Origin: Vibrio sp. 10N.286.49.B3
Lineage (GTDB): Bacteria > Pseudomonadota > Gammaproteobacteria > Enterobacterales > Vibrionaceae
Reading direction: 5' to 3'
Length of the DNA: 64,000 nucleotides
Assembly (NCBI RefSeq): GCF_002873395.1
Contig: NZ_MCUV01000027.1
Coordinates: 1-64,000, forward strand
Shown here: in pieces, positions 47,920 to 58,837 of the stretch
Layout of the letters: each line of letters starts with the position of its first letter
Position numbering within the stretch: position 1 is the first letter of the stretch
Translations under genes and position numbers: made by a program
Notes under the pieces: model-generated
What the model saw: the letters and a program-made list of their open reading frames with translations, nothing else
The model's database searches: none
Told to the model about the DNA's origin: nothing

Positions 47920-48819
47920 ATGGCTGATAAACAACCGGTAATCATTGAGCTATCAACAAGTAACAAAAAAGAGAAGCAAGAAAAGAAAAGTTATATAAAA
48001 GATAGCGCAACGCAAATGATCAATATCGCGCAAGCATTTGGCTTGGATGCTACGTTACAGCCATCATCCCCCCTAAGTGATAAGACGCTATTAGAAAGGG
48101 CGATATGGAGAGATAGAAAACAGCGTGAACAACAACAAAATAATCTAGAAAATGTCATGCAACTTGCTCATTCTAGCTGTAGCGATGAAGCAGCAGGTGA
48201 ACCCGATCCTGATTGGTTGCACCGATTTTTTAATATGGCTCAAGATATCTATAACCCTTCTATGCAAAGACTCTGGGCGCAAGTATTAAAAAAAGAAGTG
48301 ACGAACCCAGGTTCAACTTCAATGAAAGCGTTAAATACCTTAAAAGAGATGAGCCCTAAAGAAGCACAGAACCTACAAAGAGCCGCCTCTCTTGCTTGTA
48401 GTTTTGGTAGCGATCACAGCCGAAAACTATTACTCGGCTTTAAAACTGCCAATGGGTTATTTAGTTTTACCAAAAGAGATACGGACTCAACAATCAATTT
48501 AGGGCAATTCAAACTGCCTTACTCTAGCCTATTACTGCTAGTTGAATTAGGCATTATCCTCCGCACGGAGCTGGAGTCTGGAGATATAGAACTTGAACCC
48601 GCTTTACCTTTGATATACCAAGGTAAAACACTTACTATTAAACCGCATAATAAAGGTATAAAGCTGATCTATTATCGCTTCAGTCCAACAGGAAATGAGC
48701 TGTGTAATTTATTGGGTAACAAGCCAAACTCGGCTTATTATGACCAATTAACGACGTTACTCGCACAAAAGTTCACCCTGCAAACTGAAATCAAAAGTAC
48801 GGTCGATCATATCGCTTAA
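47920..48819 (+). CDS. TIGR03899-like protein of unknown function
   Basis: 299 residues, soluble, with a Lys-rich start and a predicted helical middle (QKREQQQ region about 65-85; [28 protein letters not shown] about 93-120, quoted here only as landmarks DPDWLHRFF and [10 protein letters not shown]). It resembles the TIGR03899/DUF2806 group found in vibrios. I do not know its function. No signal peptide and no catalytic motif is seen. The ATG at 47920 is chosen over one 12 bp earlier because the sequence MADKQP looks like a natural N terminus, but the ribosome site is poor for both. Its stop overlaps the convergent cysC stop. Confidence 0.65.
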   Translation: MADKQPVIIELSTSNKKEKQEKKSYIKDSATQMINIAQAFGLDATLQPSSPLSDKTLLERAIWRDRKQREQQQNNLENVMQLAHSSCSDEAAGEPDPDWLHRFFNMAQDIYNPSMQRLWAQVLKKEVTNPGSTSMKALNTLKEMSPKEAQNLQRAASLACSFGSDHSRKLLLGFKTANGLFSFTKRDTDSTINLGQFKLPYSSLLLLVELGIILRTELESGDIELEPALPLIYQGKTLTIKPHNKGIKLIYYRFSPTGNELCNLLGNKPNSAYYDQLTTLLAQKFTLQTEIKSTVDHIA

Positions 48820-49433
48820 CTGATAACGCCTCTTTTCTTAAGCTCATCAATACACTGAGAGACAAGATCAGAAAGCGCACTATCACCTGCTTTAAGATCT
48901 ATTTCAGCATCTAGCGGAGCCTCATAAACAGAATCTATCCCTGTGAAATTATTGATTTCCCCAGCTCGAGCTTTTTTATACAGACCCTTTGGATCTCGTC
49001 GCTCACATATCTCAAGGGGTACATTAACAAATACCTCTAAGAACTCATCATTACCCACCAGATCTCTCACCATTTGGCGCTCTGAACGATGAGGAGAGAT
49101 AAAAGCGGAAAGTACGATCAAACCAGCATCTAGCATCAGTTTTGCTAACTCCCCTATTCGACGAATATTTTCTTTACGGTCAAGCTCAGAAAAACCAAGA
49201 TCACGACATAATCCATGTCGAACATTATCACCATCTAATAAATAAGTATGGAAACCAAGTTCAGCAAGCCTGCACTCTAGAGCACCTGCAACCGTTGATT
49301 TTCCAGCGCCCGATAAGCCAGTAAACCATAATATAACAGGCTTCTGATGCTTTAGGTTGGCTCGAAAATCTTGATCTATACTGTGTTGATGCCAAACGAT
49401 ATTTTCATCATTATTAACAGGTGAAGTGCTCAT
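48816..49433 (-). CDS. cysC: Adenylylsulfate kinase
   Basis: 205 residues. P-loop GLSGAGKS at 39-46, DGDNVRHGL, and [16 protein letters not shown]. It phosphorylates APS to PAPS, the second activation step of sulfate assimilation. Last gene of the cobA-cysD-cysN-SLC13-cysC run, 22 bp after the transporter gene. Confidence 0.96.
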   Translation of the reverse strand: MSTSPVNNDENIVWHQHSIDQDFRANLKHQKPVILWFTGLSGAGKSTVAGALECRLAELGFHTYLLDGDNVRHGLCRDLGFSELDRKENIRRIGELAKLMLDAGLIVLSAFISPHRSERQMVRDLVGNDEFLEVFVNVPLEICERRDPKGLYKKARAGEINNFTGIDSVYEAPLDAEIDLKAGDSALSDLVSQCIDELKKRGVIS

Positions 49434-49455
49434 ATATAATCCTTGTTGGTAAGTA

Positions 49456-51180
49456 CTAGAAAGGGAAAAAATAAGGGATCAAGCTCAAAACTAGCACTGA
49501 ATACACGATTGAAATGGGGATACCTATACGTAAGTAATCCTTCATTTTATAGTTACCCACGCTATAAACTAATAAATTGGTTTGGTAGCCGTAAGGAGAA
49601 ACAAAGCTCGCACTCGCACCAAAAAGAACCGCCATAATAAAAGGCATAGGATCAACGCCATACCCTACTGACATACTGTAACCAATAGGAAAAGCGAGGG
49701 CAGCGGCAGCATTGTTAGTGATCAATTCAGTCAAAATTAAAGTCATTAAGTAAGTCGCAACTAATGCACCAAATACTCCCCACCCATTAAAAGCTTGCAT
49801 AAACATGTCACCCATTCTGATCGATAACCCCGATGACAACATTAACTGGGCAATAGAAAGCGCAGATCCAACAATAACAACAATATCGACAGGGAAACGA
49901 CGGCGAAGATCACCTAATTGAATGACACTAAAAGCCAGTAGCAGTAATAAGTATCCCGCTAGTCCTTTAATCATCGGTAGTATATCAAGCAATGACAAAC
50001 CAATAACCGCGATAAAACCAATCATAACCATCATTGATTTTTGAGCATCGAGCTTGGCACTAGAATCAAGATCATGGATTTGCAAAAATTCTCGTTGGTG
50101 TGCTTTTTTTTCCGCTTCAAAACGCTTACCAGGAACAAGCACCAGAATATCCCCAGCCATTAACTGAATATTACCAAGTCCTCCCTCTAAGCGTTCATGA
50201 CCACGACGAATAGCGACAACAACAGCGTCAAAGCGGTCTCTAAAGTGGCTAGTTTTTAATGTGTTATTGCAGAAGCTAGCCGATGAACTCACTACAACTT
50301 CAACAAAACCTTGCCCATTTAAATGATGTTGACCAAATAAGGTTAAACCTTGTATTTCTTGTAATGTCGCTACACTTTCAAGATCGCCACAAAACAATAA
50401 TCGATCTTTGGCTTGTAATATAAAGTCAGGTTCGACGGATATAATTCGCTGATCATTACGGATCACTTCCGCTAAAAATAATTTTCTTAATGCTCGTAAA
50501 TTATTCTCACTAACACTACGTGCAACTAAAGGCGATCCTGGCTCTACTCTTGCTTCTAAAAAGTAGGGCAAGTCATCTTTATCCTGCTCTTCATACGTTG
50601 GTAAAAAATAACTCAGTGGGATCAAAATGATCCCACCACCAATCAGAACGCATAGTCCTATGGTTGTTGGTGCGAAGAAACCTAAACTAGGCAAACCGAC
50701 ATCTTCAACAAAGCTATTAATAATTAGATTCGTTGAGGTACCAATCAAGGTGAGTGTGCCACCAAGAATAGCAGCATAAGATAAAGGAATAAGTAGCTTA
50801 GAAGGTGCATGTGTCTGGTTACGTTTTATTGCACTAATAAGGGAAACAACGACTGCTGTATTATTCGTAAATGACGATAAAAATGCAGTAGATACCCCTA
50901 ATTTAGCGACAACGAAAGCGAGGTTTCCTGCAGAGATACTGCGGCTAACCCAACTGATCAAGCGGGTTTTTTCTAACGCTGCCGACGATAAAATCAATAA
51001 AATTAGTGTTAATAAGGAAGAGTTAGTGAAGTTAGCAGCCAAGCTAGACATTTCGATCATACCTGCCATAAAGCTAATAAAAGCGGCACCGGCAAAAATA
51101 TAACTAGGCTTGATACGTGTTGCTAATAGGCAGGTAATAATGCCTAATAAAAGCGCTAACACAAATCCTTGTTCCCACAT
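49456..51180 (-). CDS. SLC13/DASS family transporter with TrkA-C domains, probable sulfate uptake
   Basis: 574 residues. About ten to twelve membrane segments in two halves, with the family motifs [10 protein letters not shown] (about 102-111) and [14 protein letters not shown] (about 486-499). Two cytosolic TrkA-C (RCK-C) domains lie between them (about 205-370). Members in this position act as sodium-coupled sulfate transporters. The inference here comes from its location between cysN and cysC, in place of the usual cysTWA permease. The protein family alone would also allow dicarboxylates. Confidence 0.8.
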   Translation of the reverse strand: MWEQGFVLALLLGIITCLLATRIKPSYIFAGAAFISFMAGMIEMSSLAANFTNSSLLTLILLILSSAALEKTRLISWVSRSISAGNLAFVVAKLGVSTAFLSSFTNNTAVVVSLISAIKRNQTHAPSKLLIPLSYAAILGGTLTLIGTSTNLIINSFVEDVGLPSLGFFAPTTIGLCVLIGGGIILIPLSYFLPTYEEQDKDDLPYFLEARVEPGSPLVARSVSENNLRALRKLFLAEVIRNDQRIISVEPDFILQAKDRLLFCGDLESVATLQEIQGLTLFGQHHLNGQGFVEVVVSSSASFCNNTLKTSHFRDRFDAVVVAIRRGHERLEGGLGNIQLMAGDILVLVPGKRFEAEKKAHQREFLQIHDLDSSAKLDAQKSMMVMIGFIAVIGLSLLDILPMIKGLAGYLLLLLAFSVIQLGDLRRRFPVDIVVIVGSALSIAQLMLSSGLSIRMGDMFMQAFNGWGVFGALVATYLMTLILTELITNNAAAALAFPIGYSMSVGYGVDPMPFIMAVLFGASASFVSPYGYQTNLLVYSVGNYKMKDYLRIGIPISIVYSVLVLSLIPYFFPF

Positions 51181-51204
51181 AACACTTCCTTAATTGAGAG
51201 TAGT

Positions 51205-52635
51205 CTAGCGTTTTAATAGCAGACTTAAATCTTTCGCATCCCAATGAGGGAAATGCTTGCGAATAAGAGTATTTAGTTCAACTTCAAAAGCCGAAAACTC
51301 CCCCTTAATAGGTGCTTGCTCTGTCAACCCTTGACGAATTAATCCAGCGCCAACAGTGACATTAGAAAGTCGATCAATAATGATAAACCCACCTGTGTCA
51401 GGCGAATCTAAATACTTATCTACCGCAATAGCTTCATTAAGCGACCATTCACATAAACCAATACCATTAAGAGGCAGCTCTGTTACCTCAAATGTTTCTA
51501 GCTGATTAATGTCATATTGGTGACGAATAGTGTCAATTTGACCGGTGGTTTTCTTACCTGCAATTTTAATATCATAAGGGCGATTTAGGGTTAGTGGCTG
51601 CTCTGTCATCCATACTACATCGGCTAATATATGGTGGGTTAATTCAACATTAGCACGCTCTAGAACGATCAAATCTCCTCGGCTGATATCAATTTCATCT
51701 TCTAAGGTTAACGTCACGGCTTGACCAGATTGTGCAGTGGGTAAGTCACCATCAAAAGTAACAATACGTGCAACTTTAGAGCTTTTTCCTGATGGTAACG
51801 CTTTGATGGTATCGCCTACATTAACTGTGCCCGATGCTACCGTGCCAGAAAAGCCTCTAAAATCTAGGTTTGGTCGATTAACATACTGGACAGGGAAACG
51901 AAAATCACCACTATTACGCCCTTCGTCGATATCTACATTCTCTAATAAATCGAGTAATGAAGGACCTTGATACCATGGCATTTTAACGCTCGGTGCAGCA
52001 ACATTATCTCCTTCAAGCGCTGATAAAGGCAGAATTTGAATATTAGTATGACCTCGTAAGTTCTCTGAAAAAGTTAGATACTCTTCACGAATTTCGTTAA
52101 AACGCTGTTGTGAATAATCAACAAGATCCATTTTATTAACAGCAACAACAAAGTTTTTTAGCCCTAATAAATTTGAGATAAAAGAGTGACGACGAGTTTG
52201 ATCCAATACACCTTTACGCGCATCAATTAAGATCACGGCAAGATCACAAGTAGATGCTCCCGTTGCCATATTACGCGTGTATTGTTCATGCCCTGGTGTA
52301 TCAGCAATAATGAACTTACGCTTTTGGGTAGAGAAGTAGCGGTAAGCCACATCAATGGTAATACCTTGCTCTCGCTCTGCCTGTAAACCATCGACTAGCA
52401 AAGCAAGATCTGGTTTTTCTCCCGTAGTGCCAACACGCTGACTATCTGAATGAACAGCCGCTAATTGGTCTTCATAAATTTGTTTTGTATCATGGAGTAA
52501 TCGCCCTATTAAGGTACTTTTTCCATCATCAACAGAACCACAGGTTAAAAAACGTAGTAATGATTTATGTTGGTGCTGACTAAGGTAGCCTTCTATACCA
52601 AGCTCTGCTAACTCTGCTTCAATTACACTATTCAT
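51205..52635 (-). CDS. cysN: Sulfate adenylyltransferase subunit 1 (GTPase)
   Basis: 476 residues (E. coli 475). A translation-factor type GTPase with P-loop GSVDDGKST (33-41), DTPGHEQY from residue 112, and NKMD. It couples GTP hydrolysis to APS formation by CysD. It lacks a fused CysC domain; the kinase is encoded separately two genes downstream. Confidence 0.97.
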   Translation of the reverse strand: MNSVIEAELAELGIEGYLSQHQHKSLLRFLTCGSVDDGKSTLIGRLLHDTKQIYEDQLAAVHSDSQRVGTTGEKPDLALLVDGLQAEREQGITIDVAYRYFSTQKRKFIIADTPGHEQYTRNMATGASTCDLAVILIDARKGVLDQTRRHSFISNLLGLKNFVVAVNKMDLVDYSQQRFNEIREEYLTFSENLRGHTNIQILPLSALEGDNVAAPSVKMPWYQGPSLLDLLENVDIDEGRNSGDFRFPVQYVNRPNLDFRGFSGTVASGTVNVGDTIKALPSGKSSKVARIVTFDGDLPTAQSGQAVTLTLEDEIDISRGDLIVLERANVELTHHILADVVWMTEQPLTLNRPYDIKIAGKKTTGQIDTIRHQYDINQLETFEVTELPLNGIGLCEWSLNEAIAVDKYLDSPDTGGFIIIDRLSNVTVGAGLIRQGLTEQAPIKGEFSAFEVELNTLIRKHFPHWDAKDLSLLLKR

Positions 52636-52644
52636 TTTCTATCC

Positions 52645-53553
52645 TTAGAAGTAGCCTTGTCGTTTTTTCATTTCCATTGATCCTGACTGATCATGATCAA
52701 TGGCTCGCCCTTGTCGCTCACTTGAGGTGGCGACCAACATTTCTTCAATAATTTCGGTTAAGGTTTTAGCATTTGATTCCACTGCGCCAGTTAGCGGATA
52801 ACAACCTAGAGTTCGAAAGCGGACACTTTTTTGCTCAACCGTTTCTTCTTTTCCGATTTTCATACGCTCATCATCTACCATGATAAGCATGCCATCTCGC
52901 TCAACAACAGGACGTGTATCTGCTAGATAAAGAGGAACAATTTCGATATTTTCTAGATAGATATATTGCCAAATATCGAGCTCTGTCCAATTGGACAATG
53001 GAAATACTCGAATACTTTCACCTTTATTGACTTGCCCGTTATAGGTTTTCCACAATTCAGGTCGCTGGCTCTTTGGATCCCACGTATGATTTTTATCGCG
53101 GAATGAATAAACTCGTTCTTTAGCTCGAGATTTTTCTTCGTCACGACGTGCGCCACCAAAAGCAGCATCGAAGCCATAATGGTTAAGGGCTTGTTTAAGA
53201 CCTTGAGTTTTCATAATATCGGTATGTTTTGATGAGCCATGATCGAAAGGGTTAATCCCCATCTCTAATCCTTCTGGATTTTTATGAACGAGTAATTCAA
53301 AACCATACTTAGCTGCTGTTTTATCTCTAAAATCAATCATTTCACGAAACTTCCAATCCGTATCAACATGTAACAGTGGGAATGGAATCTTTCCTGGGTA
53401 GAAAGCTTTACGAGCGAGATGCAACATAACAGAGGAATCTTTGCCTATTGAATACATCATCACTGGGTTATCAAATTCAGCGGCAACTTCACGAATAATA
53501 TGAATACTTTCCGCTTCCAATTGCTGTAAATGAGTTAAACGTTGTTGGTCCAT
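52645..53553 (-). CDS. cysD: Sulfate adenylyltransferase subunit 2
   Basis: 302 residues (E. coli 302). The PP-loop motif SIGKDSS (35-41) and the C-terminal MELKKRQGYF-like [10 protein letters not shown] are present. It adenylylates sulfate to APS with CysN. The ATG at 53553 ([20 protein letters not shown]) matches E. coli and has AAGGAAG upstream; an in-frame start 24 bp earlier is less likely. 9 bp precede cysN. Confidence 0.97.
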   Translation of the reverse strand: MDQQRLTHLQQLEAESIHIIREVAAEFDNPVMMYSIGKDSSVMLHLARKAFYPGKIPFPLLHVDTDWKFREMIDFRDKTAAKYGFELLVHKNPEGLEMGINPFDHGSSKHTDIMKTQGLKQALNHYGFDAAFGGARRDEEKSRAKERVYSFRDKNHTWDPKSQRPELWKTYNGQVNKGESIRVFPLSNWTELDIWQYIYLENIEIVPLYLADTRPVVERDGMLIMVDDERMKIGKEETVEQKSVRFRTLGCYPLTGAVESNAKTLTEIIEEMLVATSSERQGRAIDHDQSGSMEMKKRQGYF

Positions 53554-53629
53554 TTGTTTACTTCCTTTATGGCTCATTATTAGGAGCTCTTTGCAGATAT
53601 CTCATTATCTATTTATCTATACTGGTGGA

Positions 53630-54490
53630 TTAAGCGTATTTTATTGCGGATTCAGTAGCGCTATTTGGCATAAACCAGTCTAACTTTTCCGCTAAATTAA
53701 CCACTTCTCCAACGACGATAAGTGAAGGTGCCTCTGCATATTCTGCCAATTCAGCTAATTGCGTTAACTGCCCTTTAAATACTTGCTGACATGATTGAGT
53801 ACCACGCTCAATAATAGCGATTGGTGTTGTCGCACTACGACCATGCTCTATCAATTGTTGTTGGATATAGCTGGATTTCATTAGTCCCATGTAAATAACT
53901 AAGGTTTGGTTACCACGAGCCAATGTCGACCAATCCATCTGATCGCTATCCGCTTTTAAATGTCCGGTAATAAACATTGCCGATTGAGCATAATCACGAT
54001 GAGTCAGTGGGATACCAGCATAAGCAGTTGCTCCTGCTGCTGCAGTAATACCAGGGACTACCTGAAAGCGAATGCCAGCTTCAAATAAAACCTCAAGTTC
54101 CTCACCACCACGACCAAATATAAATGGATCACCACCTTTGATGCGCACCACCTTATGACCTTGCTGAGCAAAGTCGATGAGTAGTTGGTTGGTTTTATTT
54201 TGAGGAACACTATGCTTACCAGCGCGCTTGCCTACACAAACTAAAATGGTGTCGTTGGGTATGAGTGCCATAATTTCATCAGAAACTAAATAATCATAAA
54301 GAACGACATCAGCTTGCTGTAAAAAATTTAACGCTTTGATGGTGAGTAGCTCAGGATCACCAGGACCAGATCCAACCAAAGCGACCTCTCCAGCCTGTAA
54401 CAAGCTACGCTGATAAGTCGGTTTTGCTGCAGTGGAAACCAGGTGAGGTTTCGTTGCCTTAGGTGGTGAGAATGAATGAGAAGCGGCCAT
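53630..54490 (-). CDS. cobA: Uroporphyrinogen-III C-methyltransferase
   Basis: 286 residues. The SAM-dependent tetrapyrrole methylase signature [12 protein letters not shown] is at 39-50, with [16 protein letters not shown] and [21 protein letters not shown] (quoted in part: [18 protein letters not shown]). It makes precorrin-2, the precursor of siroheme needed by sulfite and nitrite reductases. This is a stand-alone enzyme, not the CysG fusion. A roughly 35-residue N-terminal extension precedes the domain. First gene of the sulfate assimilation run. Confidence 0.95.
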   Translation of the reverse strand: MAASHSFSPPKATKPHLVSTAAKPTYQRSLLQAGEVALVGSGPGDPELLTIKALNFLQQADVVLYDYLVSDEIMALIPNDTILVCVGKRAGKHSVPQNKTNQLLIDFAQQGHKVVRIKGGDPFIFGRGGEELEVLFEAGIRFQVVPGITAAAGATAYAGIPLTHRDYAQSAMFITGHLKADSDQMDWSTLARGNQTLVIYMGLMKSSYIQQQLIEHGRSATTPIAIIERGTQSCQQVFKGQLTQLAELAEYAEAPSLIVVGEVVNLAEKLDWFMPNSATESAIKYA

Positions 54491-54547
54491 CAGTGCTGTC
54501 CTTTGCTTAATTGATAAACCTAGTATGGCCTTTTCTGCATATGACCT

Positions 54548-54579
54548 GAAATTCTAAAATTTCATTTTTTATTCGAAAA
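54548..54579 (-). promoter_or_regulatory. Candidate cobA-cys promoter overlapped by a palindrome
   Basis: A perfect 16-bp inverted repeat GAAATT-N4-AATTTC (54548-54563) covers a minus-strand -10 TAGAAT (54551-54556). A weak -35 TTTTCG (54574-54579) lies 17 bp upstream. This is 58 bp before the cobA start. The regulator (CysB or other) cannot be named from the sequence. Confidence 0.4.
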
Positions 54580-54774
54580 ACTGATAAGTAGCTTAAAAAT
54601 ACTGGTATACAAACAAGATATAAGCATCAGAGCAAGCTAAGAAATCAGAGTAAAAGATGCTTAACTATCGTTACTCATAATGATTTAGATGATAGGTATT
54701 AATAGGTTACTTGAAATAAGACTTTGTTAAAATTCATGTGATAATATGAGCTTTTAACAAATTAGAGAATCGAC

Positions 54775-55224
54775 ATGTTAACTTGGCAATGCCACCTTTT
54801 TGATGAACTTTCCGCAGCACAACTCTATCAATTAATGAAATTACGAGTTGATGTCTTTGTTGTTGAGCAAAATTGCCCTTATCCAGAATTGGATAATAAT
54901 GATATTCAAAATGATGTTTACCACTTAATTGGTAAATATAATGAAGAGATTGTCGCTTACGCTAGACTTCTACCGGCAGGGCTCACTTACCCCCATGTCA
55001 GTATCGGGCGCGTTGTTACTAAGAAAAGTGTGCGAGGAGGCAAGTTAGGTCACCAACTACTAGAGCAAGCTATCACTAAATGCCAATCATCTTGGCCTGA
55101 TTGTACTATTGATATTGGCGCTCAAGAGCACCTTGTTGCTTTCTATCAACAACATGGATTTGAAGCAATCTCTAGTCTATACCTAGAAGATGGCATCCCA
55201 CACATTGATATGCGTAGAATTTAA
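54775..55224 (+). CDS. elaA: ElaA-family GNAT acetyltransferase
   Basis: 149 residues. A GNAT fold matching ElaA: KLRVDVFVVEQNCPYPELD at the start, the acetyl-CoA loop RGGKLGHQLLEQA (about 84-96), and the C-terminal YQQHGFEAISSLYLEDGIPHIDM (quoted in part: QQHGFEAISSLYLEDGIPH). The substrate is unknown. It is convergent with the OapA-type gene. Confidence 0.88.
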   Translation: MLTWQCHLFDELSAAQLYQLMKLRVDVFVVEQNCPYPELDNNDIQNDVYHLIGKYNEEIVAYARLLPAGLTYPHVSIGRVVTKKSVRGGKLGHQLLEQAITKCQSSWPDCTIDIGAQEHLVAFYQQHGFEAISSLYLEDGIPHIDMRRI

Positions 55225-55252
55225 CGAATAACATCGCTATCAGAGAAAGTTA

Positions 55253-55900
55253 TTATTTACTACGCCCAAAACCACCATCAGATAAACGGAAGAACATCAC
55301 TGAAGTTCCTTTTTTCTCTAATTGAAGAATATCTAGCTTACCATCCGTTGCTAATTTAAAACGGATCAGTTGACCTGCTTTTATTTGGCTTAAAGGCTGA
55401 TCATTACCTTCAATTTTAACCAAAGCATTTAAGTCTGGCATAGATAGCTTATTTGTTCTGAAAACTTTCGATAAGGTGTCCCCTTTTTTAACGGTATATT
55501 CTAGCCACTGATCGACCTCAGCTACCGGTTGATCCGAACTATTATTACCACTGATATTTTGGATGTTATTACTACCCGTTTGCAGAGAGGTAACCTGCTG
55601 CTGACTTAAACCCTGCGTATTAATATCAATACCAACGCGTGTATTTGGTTGCGTCGAAAACTTCGGCTCTGAAGGTGAAGGAAAGACAAGCAGAAGCATA
55701 ACAAGAGGCGTCAATACCGTGAGCCCACGACGATGCAGCTTAGGTAAAGTATACCAAAGCTGCTTCACGTCCATGATTCGACTGACTAAAGTATTACCGA
55801 TATCAGATACATTTAGTTGGCTAAAATCCAGCGATTGTATTTTTTGCTTTAAGGCAGCAAATGGACTAACTTGTGTTTTTTTCTTATGGCGACGATTCAT
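55253..55900 (-). CDS. OapA/YtfB-type membrane-anchored LysM-like protein
   Basis: 215 residues. A basic N-terminal cytosolic segment (MNRRHKKKTQ), one membrane segment about 63-80 (GLTVLTPLVMLLLVFP), a linker rich in Gln, Ser and Asn, and a C-terminal OapA domain with a LysM-like repeat (YTVKKGDTLSKVFR about 131-144). E. coli YtfB, of the same layout, binds glycans and affects cell division. A role in peptidoglycan binding is inferred. The ATG at 55900 has AGGAAGA upstream. Confidence 0.78.
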   Translation of the reverse strand: MNRRHKKKTQVSPFAALKQKIQSLDFSQLNVSDIGNTLVSRIMDVKQLWYTLPKLHRRGLTVLTPLVMLLLVFPSPSEPKFSTQPNTRVGIDINTQGLSQQQVTSLQTGSNNIQNISGNNSSDQPVAEVDQWLEYTVKKGDTLSKVFRTNKLSMPDLNALVKIEGNDQPLSQIKAGQLIRFKLATDGKLDILQLEKKGTSVMFFRLSDGGFGRSK

Positions 55901-56133
55901 ATCAATTATCTTCCTGCACACTTTCTAATAGTATAAAAAGCTATCGCCTTAGAGTATAGATAAATTGTTCTCTTTACTTTAGTAATGACGAAACGATAAC
56001 AATTTGTTCTTTTACAATCAGAGTCTGCTCACAAGCTGTTAGATTTTCTTGATGATTATGCACTGGACGTTTCTTCCTTACGCCATTACTGGTATTCTTT
56101 ACTTTTGTTTTTATCAAATAAAGAGTGACATTC

Positions 56134-56754
56134 ATGTCTGAAGTAAAATTAGAAACAGTAGAACAAAAAGCAAGCTACGGTATTGGTCTACAAATGGGTC
56201 AACAACTTGCTGGTAGTGGCTTAGAAGGTCTTAATGTTGATGCTATCGCTAAAGGCATCGCTACTGCACTAACTGGTGACATGCCAGAAATCGAAGTTGA
56301 TGAGATCAACAATGCATTACAAGATCTTCACACTCGTGCTGAATCTGCACGCGCTGAAGCAGCAAAAGCAGCTGCTGCAGACGGTGAAGTTTTCCTAACA
56401 GACAACGCTCTTCGTTCAGAAGTAACGGTTCTTGAGTCTGGTCTACAATACGAAATCCTAACTGAAGGTACTGGTGAAATCCCAACTTCAGATAAGCAAG
56501 TTCGTGTTCATTACCACGGTGAGCTAACAGACGGTACTGTATTTGACAGCTCTGTTTCTCGTGGTCAACCAGCTGAATTCCCAGTAACTGGCGTAATCCA
56601 AGGTTGGGTACAAGCTCTTCAACTTATGCCTGTTGGTTCTAAGTGGAAACTATACATCCCACAAGATCTTGCATACGGTGAGCGTGGCGCTGGCGCTGCA
56701 ATCCCACCATTTGCAGCTCTTGTATTTGAAGTTGAGCTTCTAGCTATTCTATAA
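56134..56754 (+). CDS. fklB: FKBP-type peptidyl-prolyl isomerase FklB (FKBP22)
   Basis: 206 residues (E. coli FklB 206). An N-terminal helical dimerisation domain (about 1-90) is followed by an FKBP domain with VRVHYHGELTDGTVFDSS, GVIQGWVQALQLMPVGSK and IPPFAALVFEVELL. It has no signal peptide, so it is cytosolic. The ATG at 56134 gives the family length; one 9 bp earlier is possible. It has its own terminator. Confidence 0.94.
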   Translation: MSEVKLETVEQKASYGIGLQMGQQLAGSGLEGLNVDAIAKGIATALTGDMPEIEVDEINNALQDLHTRAESARAEAAKAAAADGEVFLTDNALRSEVTVLESGLQYEILTEGTGEIPTSDKQVRVHYHGELTDGTVFDSSVSRGQPAEFPVTGVIQGWVQALQLMPVGSKWKLYIPQDLAYGERGAGAAIPPFAALVFEVELLAIL

Positions 56755-56782
56755 TTTTCATTAATTTATAGATAAATATAAT

Positions 56783-56813
56783 AAAAAACGACGCCTTAGT
56801 GGCGTCGTTTTTT
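56783..56813 (+). terminator. Terminator after fklB
   Basis: Perfect 13-bp stem AAAAAACGACGCC / GGCGTCGTTTTTT with a TTAGT loop. Confidence 0.92.
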
Positions 56814-56859
56814 TGTTGGTCTACATTTAAAGAAGGATGTCATAACAAAAGGAAAAAAA

Positions 56860-57351
56860 ATGAAGTCTCGCCTAATTCCATTAGCTCTAATCACTCTCTT
56901 AGCAAGCCAATCAAGCTATGCTTTTTTTGGTCTATTCGGCTCAGATGATGAAGAAGAAAGTACACCTGATGTGTCACAACTAATGACCTCTGTCATGGGA
57001 GAAAGCGAAGCATCTCCACTATCATCTTTATTAACTGATCAACTTTCTGTTTCAACTGAACAAGCAACAGGTGGGGTCGGCGCTCTGCTATCTTTAGCAA
57101 GTAGTAGCCTATCTGGCAGCGAAAGTAGTGAACTTTCTTCACTCATTCCAGGGATGGATAGTCTAACAGGAGGTAGTGCTGGAGGATTAATGTCAATGAT
57201 AAGCAGTATGGATACTGTAAATCAAACATTTGAAACACTAGGATTAGACTCTAGTATGGTTAGTCAATTTGCTCCAGTCATCTTAAGCTATTTGACAGAA
57301 CAAGGGGCAAGTAGCGGTCTACTAAGTTCACTAACCAGTCTTTGGCAATAA
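56860..57351 (+). CDS. DUF2780 (VcgC/VcgE-like) exported protein
   Basis: 163 residues. Signal peptide about 1-21 (ending QSSYA), then an acidic patch and a Ser/Leu/Gly-rich remainder with repeated SSLLTDQL, SLASSSLSGSES and SGLLSSLTSLW. It resembles DUF2780, whose function is unknown. AAGGA precedes the ATG. It sits alone between fklB and the ribosomal operon, with terminators on both sides. Confidence 0.75.
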   Translation: MKSRLIPLALITLLASQSSYAFFGLFGSDDEEESTPDVSQLMTSVMGESEASPLSSLLTDQLSVSTEQATGGVGALLSLASSSLSGSESSELSSLIPGMDSLTGGSAGGLMSMISSMDTVNQTFETLGLDSSMVSQFAPVILSYLTEQGASSGLLSSLTSLWQ

Positions 57352-57372
57352 GTTTCATTTTCTATAGATACA

Positions 57373-57404
57373 AAAAAGCCGAGCTTATGCTCGGCTTTTT
57401 ATTT
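57373..57404. terminator. Bidirectional terminator between DUF2780 gene and rplQ
   Basis: AAAAAGCCGAGC / GCTCGGCTTTTT with a TTAT loop and T runs on both strands. It ends the alpha operon on the minus strand. Confidence 0.92.
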
Positions 57405-57415
57405 TATCGAACTGA

Positions 57416-57796
57416 TTACTCAGCAGCTTCTTCAGCAGCTGGGCGATCTACAAGCTCAATGTATGCCATTGGAGCTTTATCACCAGTACGGAAACCACAT
57501 TTAAGAATGCGAGTGTAACCGCCTTGGCGTGCCGCGAAACGCGGACCAAGTTCGTTAAACAGTTTTGCCACAACTTCGTTATCACGAGTGCGAGCAAATG
57601 CAAGACGACGGTTAGCAACACTGTCTGTCTTAGCTAGGGTAATCAAAGGCTCAATTACGCGACGTAGTTCTTTTGCTTTTGGCACGGTAGTTTTAATAAC
57701 TTCGTGACGAACAAGAGAGCTAGCCATGTTGCTGAACATCGCTTTACGATGACTGCTGTTGCGGTTGAGTTGACGACCACTTTTACGATGGCGCAT
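57416..57796 (-). CDS. rplQ: 50S ribosomal protein L17
   Basis: 126 residues, with the L17 N terminus [20 protein letters not shown] and the conserved [22 protein letters not shown] segment. It sits near the peptide exit tunnel of the 50S subunit. Last gene of the alpha operon, 25 bp after rpoA. Confidence 0.97.
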   Translation of the reverse strand: MRHRKSGRQLNRNSSHRKAMFSNMASSLVRHEVIKTTVPKAKELRRVIEPLITLAKTDSVANRRLAFARTRDNEVVAKLFNELGPRFAARQGGYTRILKCGFRTGDKAPMAYIELVDRPAAEEAAE

Positions 57797-57821
57797 GACC
57801 TAATCCTTCTAACTTTTTCGA

Positions 57822-58814
57822 TTAATCTTCAGCGATAGACGCTGGTGGCCAGTTTTCTAGGCGCATGCCCAGAGAAAGACCACGTGAAGCAAGTACGTCT
57901 TTAATCTCTGTAAGAGACTTCTTACCAAGGTTTGGCGTTTTAAGTAGCTCAACCTCTGTACGCTGTACAAGATCACCGATGTAGTGAATCGCTTCTGCTT
58001 TCAAACAGTTAGCAGAGCGAACTGTTAGTTCAAGATCGTCTACAGGACGTAGGAGGATTGGATCGAATTCCGGCTTCTCTTCCTTCTCCTCAGGAACACG
58101 TACATCACGAAGATCTACGAATGCATCCAGCTGTTCAGCTAAAATAGTAGCTGCACGACGGATAGCTTCCTCAGGTTCAAGAGTACCGTTCGTTTCCATA
58201 TCGATAACAAGCTTGTCTAAATCAGTACGTTGCTCTACACGTGCTGCTTCAACAGCATAGGCGATTTTATCGACTGGGCTGTATGTAGCATCAACAAGTA
58301 GACGACCGATTGGACGCTCATCTTCTTCAGTATGGATACGAGCTGAAGCTGGAACGTAACCACGACCACGTTCAACTTTGATACGCATAGCGATCTCAGC
58401 GTTATCATCTGTAAGATGACAAATTACGTGATCAGGGTTAGCGATCTCTACATCACCATCGTGGGTGATGTCACCTGCAACAACAGGGCCCGAGCCTGAT
58501 TTGTTAAGCGTAATAAACACTTCATCTTTGCCTTCGGCAACGTGTACAGCTAAACCTTTAAGGTTTAAAAGGATTTCAAGAATATCTTCTTGAACGCCTT
58601 CTTTTGTACTGTACTCGTGTAATACGCCTTCAATCTCTACTTCTGTTACGGCACAACCCGGCATAGAAGATAGAAGAATACGGCGAAGTGCATTACCTAG
58701 AGTATGACCAAAGCCACGCTCTAATGGCTCAAGAGTTACTTTTGCGTGTGTCGAGTTTATCTGTTCGATATCAACAAGACGTGGCTTAAGAAATTCTGTT
58801 ACAGAACCCTGCAT
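57822..58814 (-). CDS. rpoA: RNA polymerase alpha subunit
   Basis: 330 residues (E. coli 329). The N-terminal assembly domain ([22 protein letters not shown]; quoted in part [16 protein letters not shown]) is joined by a linker to the C-terminal domain (about 245-330, with [13 protein letters not shown] and [12 protein letters not shown]) that contacts UP elements and activators. The rrn P1 promoter at the left end of this window has such an UP-like tract. Confidence 0.98.
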   Translation of the reverse strand: MQGSVTEFLKPRLVDIEQINSTHAKVTLEPLERGFGHTLGNALRRILLSSMPGCAVTEVEIEGVLHEYSTKEGVQEDILEILLNLKGLAVHVAEGKDEVFITLNKSGSGPVVAGDITHDGDVEIANPDHVICHLTDDNAEIAMRIKVERGRGYVPASARIHTEEDERPIGRLLVDATYSPVDKIAYAVEAARVEQRTDLDKLVIDMETNGTLEPEEAIRRAATILAEQLDAFVDLRDVRVPEEKEEKPEFDPILLRPVDDLELTVRSANCLKAEAIHYIGDLVQRTEVELLKTPNLGKKSLTEIKDVLASRGLSLGMRLENWPPASIAED

Positions 58815-58837
58815 TGTGTCCTCTCTTTAGTTTAACC

